This document shows positions 32,431 through 33,871 of a stretch of 33,871 nucleotides of DNA, piece after piece; the first letter of the stretch is position 1, and each line of letters starts with the position of its first letter. The position numbers and the translations under genes are program-made. This stretch comes from Flemingiibacterium sp045636145 (GTDB taxonomy: Bacteria; Bacillota; Clostridia; Oscillospirales; CAG-272): assembly GCA_045636145.1 (NCBI GenBank), contig JAZTWV010000006.1, forward strand, positions 1 to 33,871. Reading direction: 5' to 3'. Under the pieces are notes generated by a model that saw nothing but the letters and a program-made list of their open reading frames with translations, was not told the DNA's origin and did not search any database.

Positions 32431-33597
32431 TTACAACAGCGGCTTTGCGGCACGGCTTAAAATGCCGTGCATATGGGCAATGGCAACGCCGTAATTGGTC
32501 ATTGGAACGCCGGATTCCTTGGCGGCTCTGTAGCGTCTTTGTATCTCGCGCGGATTAAGCGTGCATCCGCCGCAGTGTATAACAAGCTTATACTCTGACA
32601 CATCCGTGGGGAACTCCGTGCCGGACGTAAACACAAACTCAGGCTCAGCACCGGTGTGCTTTCTTATCCACATAGGAAGCTTCACAGTGCCGATATCCTC
32701 GCACTGACGGTGATGGGTGCATCCCTCGGAAATGAGTATCTTATCGCCGGTTTTAACAGAGTCAAGCACCGCCGCGCCGCTTACAGCCTCGGCAAAATTG
32801 CCTTTGTAGCGCGCCATGAGCATGGAAAATGACGTGAGCGGTATTTCGGGCGGCACAATTTTCGACACAGCTCCGAAAACCTGTGAATCCGTCACAACCA
32901 TTTTGGGTATTACTTTTGAAAGTGCCTCGGAAAGCTCCGTATCACGGCAAACAAGGGGCATTGCGCCCGCTTCCAGCAGATCGCGTATAACCTGCTGTTG
33001 TGGCAGTATCAGACGCCCTTTCGGTGCTGATGCGTCAATTGGTACAACCAGAACAACGGTGTCGCCGCGCTCTACAAGGTCGGAAATAAGCTGACACTCC
33101 GGCTCTTTTGCGGCAAAAGCCGCAAGCCGCTCTTTGAGTGCATCAATTCCCTCGCCGGTTGCGGCACTGACGCAAACCCCGTCCTCCGTCGTCGGCTTTG
33201 CAATATCGCACTTGTTGTACACAAGCACATAGGGTACGCCGCGTGATTTGACATCCGCAATAAGTGCCGTCTCATATTCGGACATTCCGCGGCTCGCATC
33301 CGCAACAATAACGGCAATGTCGGTCTTGGCAAGTGCCTGCATGGTCTTTTCCACACGCATAGAGCCAAGCTCGCCCACGTCATCAAGACCGGGAGTGTCC
33401 GTAATCACAACGGGTCCCAGCGGCAAAAGCTCCATAGCCTTTGATACGGGGTCTGTAGTTGTGCCTGCAACGTCTGACACAATGGCAAGCTTTTGGGAGG
33501 TCAGCGCGTTTATAAGCGCAGATTTTCCTGCGTTGCGCCTGCCGAATATGCCGATGTGTATTCTCTCCCCCGAGGGGGTACTGTTAAGTTCAGCCAT
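32431..33597 (-). CDS. hydF: [FeFe]-hydrogenase maturation GTPase HydF
   Basis: A 388-residue scaffold that receives the 2Fe subcluster built by HydE and HydG and passes it to the hydrogenase. The N-terminal GTPase domain has G-R-R-N-A-G-K-S (19-26), G-T-T-T-D-P (45-50), D-T-P-G (67-70) and N-K-C-D (128-131). The C-terminal part has the 4Fe-4S ligand motif C-T-H (293-295) and, about 45 residues later, H-C-G-G-C (341-345). Length is normal. The ATG at 33597 has AGGAG, but 13 bases upstream, which is long; upstream in-frame starts have no better site. It is 82 bases after the hydG stop, probably in the same operon. Confidence 0.96.
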   Translation of the reverse strand: MAELNSTPSGERIHIGIFGRRNAGKSALINALTSQKLAIVSDVAGTTTDPVSKAMELLPLGPVVITDTPGLDDVGELGSMRVEKTMQALAKTDIAVIVADASRGMSEYETALIADVKSRGVPYVLVYNKCDIAKPTTEDGVCVSAATGEGIDALKERLAAFAAKEPECQLISDLVERGDTVVLVVPIDASAPKGRLILPQQQVIRDLLEAGAMPLVCRDTELSEALSKVIPKMVVTDSQVFGAVSKIVPPEIPLTSFSMLMARYKGNFAEAVSGAAVLDSVKTGDKILISEGCTHHRQCEDIGTVKLPMWIRKHTGAEPEFVFTSGTEFPTDVSEYKLVIHCGGCTLNPREIQRRYRAAKESGVPMTNYGVAIAHMHGILSRAAKPLL

Positions 33598-33679
33598 GTC
33601 TGAAACGACTCTCCTTTGATATTTTTGTGGGTTTGCCTGCAAACTAGCGACAAAGTCGGCAAAGACAAAATTTCACTTG

Positions 33680-33871
33680 TTAAAATCTAAAATCTCTCTG
33701 TCCGTTTCTTATATCCTTAAGATGCTGTATAACAAGCTTTCTTACCTTTTCATTGGGTATATTCATAATCTCGCGAAGAATAAGGTCTGTACCGATAACC
33801 TTGGTGTCAAGAGATGCGTAGTCCATGAGATATTCCTTAAGGGTCATAAGGGCATTGGGATGACAGCAGTT
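33680..33871 (-). CDS. hydG: 3' end of HydG, [FeFe]-hydrogenase maturation tyrosine lyase (partial)
   Basis: The last 63 codons of a gene whose start lies outside the window. The tail reads C-x-P-N-A-L-M-T-L-K-E-Y-L-M-D-Y-A-S, which matches the C-terminal end of HydG, where a Cys of the auxiliary Fe-S cluster motif precedes P-N-A. HydG is a radical SAM enzyme that makes CO and CN ligands from tyrosine. Its position just before hydF supports the call. The TAA is at 33680-33682. Confidence 0.85.
   Translation of the reverse strand, partial: NCCHPNALMTLKEYLMDYASLDTKVIGTDLILREIMNIPNEKVRKLVIQHLKDIRNGQRDFRF

Noticed and set aside
1..33871. CRISPR array, tRNA, rRNA, insertion sequence or prophage
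   Set aside because: I saw no regularly spaced repeats, cloverleaf sequences, transposase motifs or phage genes; the window reads as ordinary chromosome.

Overview
The window looks like chromosomal DNA of an anaerobic, probably spore-forming Bacillota (class Clostridia, Oscillospirales-like, perhaps an uncultured gut lineage). This placement is inferred from: a SpoVT sporulation regulator; [FeFe]-hydrogenase maturases (HydG tail, HydF); a group II ECF transporter module; AGGAGG-type ribosome binding sites; Clostridia-type gene pairs such as CvpA next to a Clp ATPase; and an SLH-domain surface protein. No phage, insertion sequence, CRISPR array, tRNA or rRNA was seen. Most long antisense ORFs are shadows of real genes.

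Layout. (1) 1-1130, plus strand: the tail of an unknown gene, an SGNH hydrolase, and a 51-residue membrane peptide carrying the hallmark loop of the Na+-pumping decarboxylase beta subunit, then a bidirectional terminator. (2) 1230-5964, minus strand, read from a promoter near 6010: Gfo/Idh oxidoreductase, dephospho-CoA kinase, lytic transglycosylase, M18 aminopeptidase, and a KDPG aldolase fused to a VOC-like domain. (3) 6119-9822, minus: an orphan lipoprotein, an MFS transporter, a small unknown protein and SpoVT. (4) 9914-19442, minus: a long housekeeping run from a consensus promoter, ruvC-ruvA-ruvB-rRNA methyltransferase-pheA-ecfA1-ecfA2-ecfT-truA-SLH protein. (5) 19523-22075, minus: polA, behind a leader with an 18-bp direct repeat containing two -10 boxes. 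(6) 22397-29642, plus: a tight four-gene operon of a DUF5711-like membrane protein, a CvpA-like protein, a ClpE-like unfoldase with a zinc finger, and a P-type-ATPase-like protein that has lost its catalytic residues. (7) 29723-32353, plus: alaS behind a perfect sigma-A promoter. (8) 32431-33871, minus: hydF preceded by the 3' end of hydG.

The best candidate for something undescribed is the 926-residue P-type ATPase pseudoenzyme at 26862-29642. It keeps the overall fold and membrane plan of a type II cation pump, but the phosphorylation aspartate is proline, the TGES glutamate is gone, and both aspartates of the GDGxND hinge are glycine. It is translationally coupled to a ClpE-like unfoldase and lies in one operon with two further membrane proteins, which suggests a membrane-linked sensing, scaffold or proteostasis role rather than ion pumping. 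Other leads are the OadB-motif micropeptide (975-1130), an inverted repeat that could hide the spoVT ribosome binding site or overlap a sigma-G-like promoter (9823-9892), and the duplicated promoter element upstream of polA.
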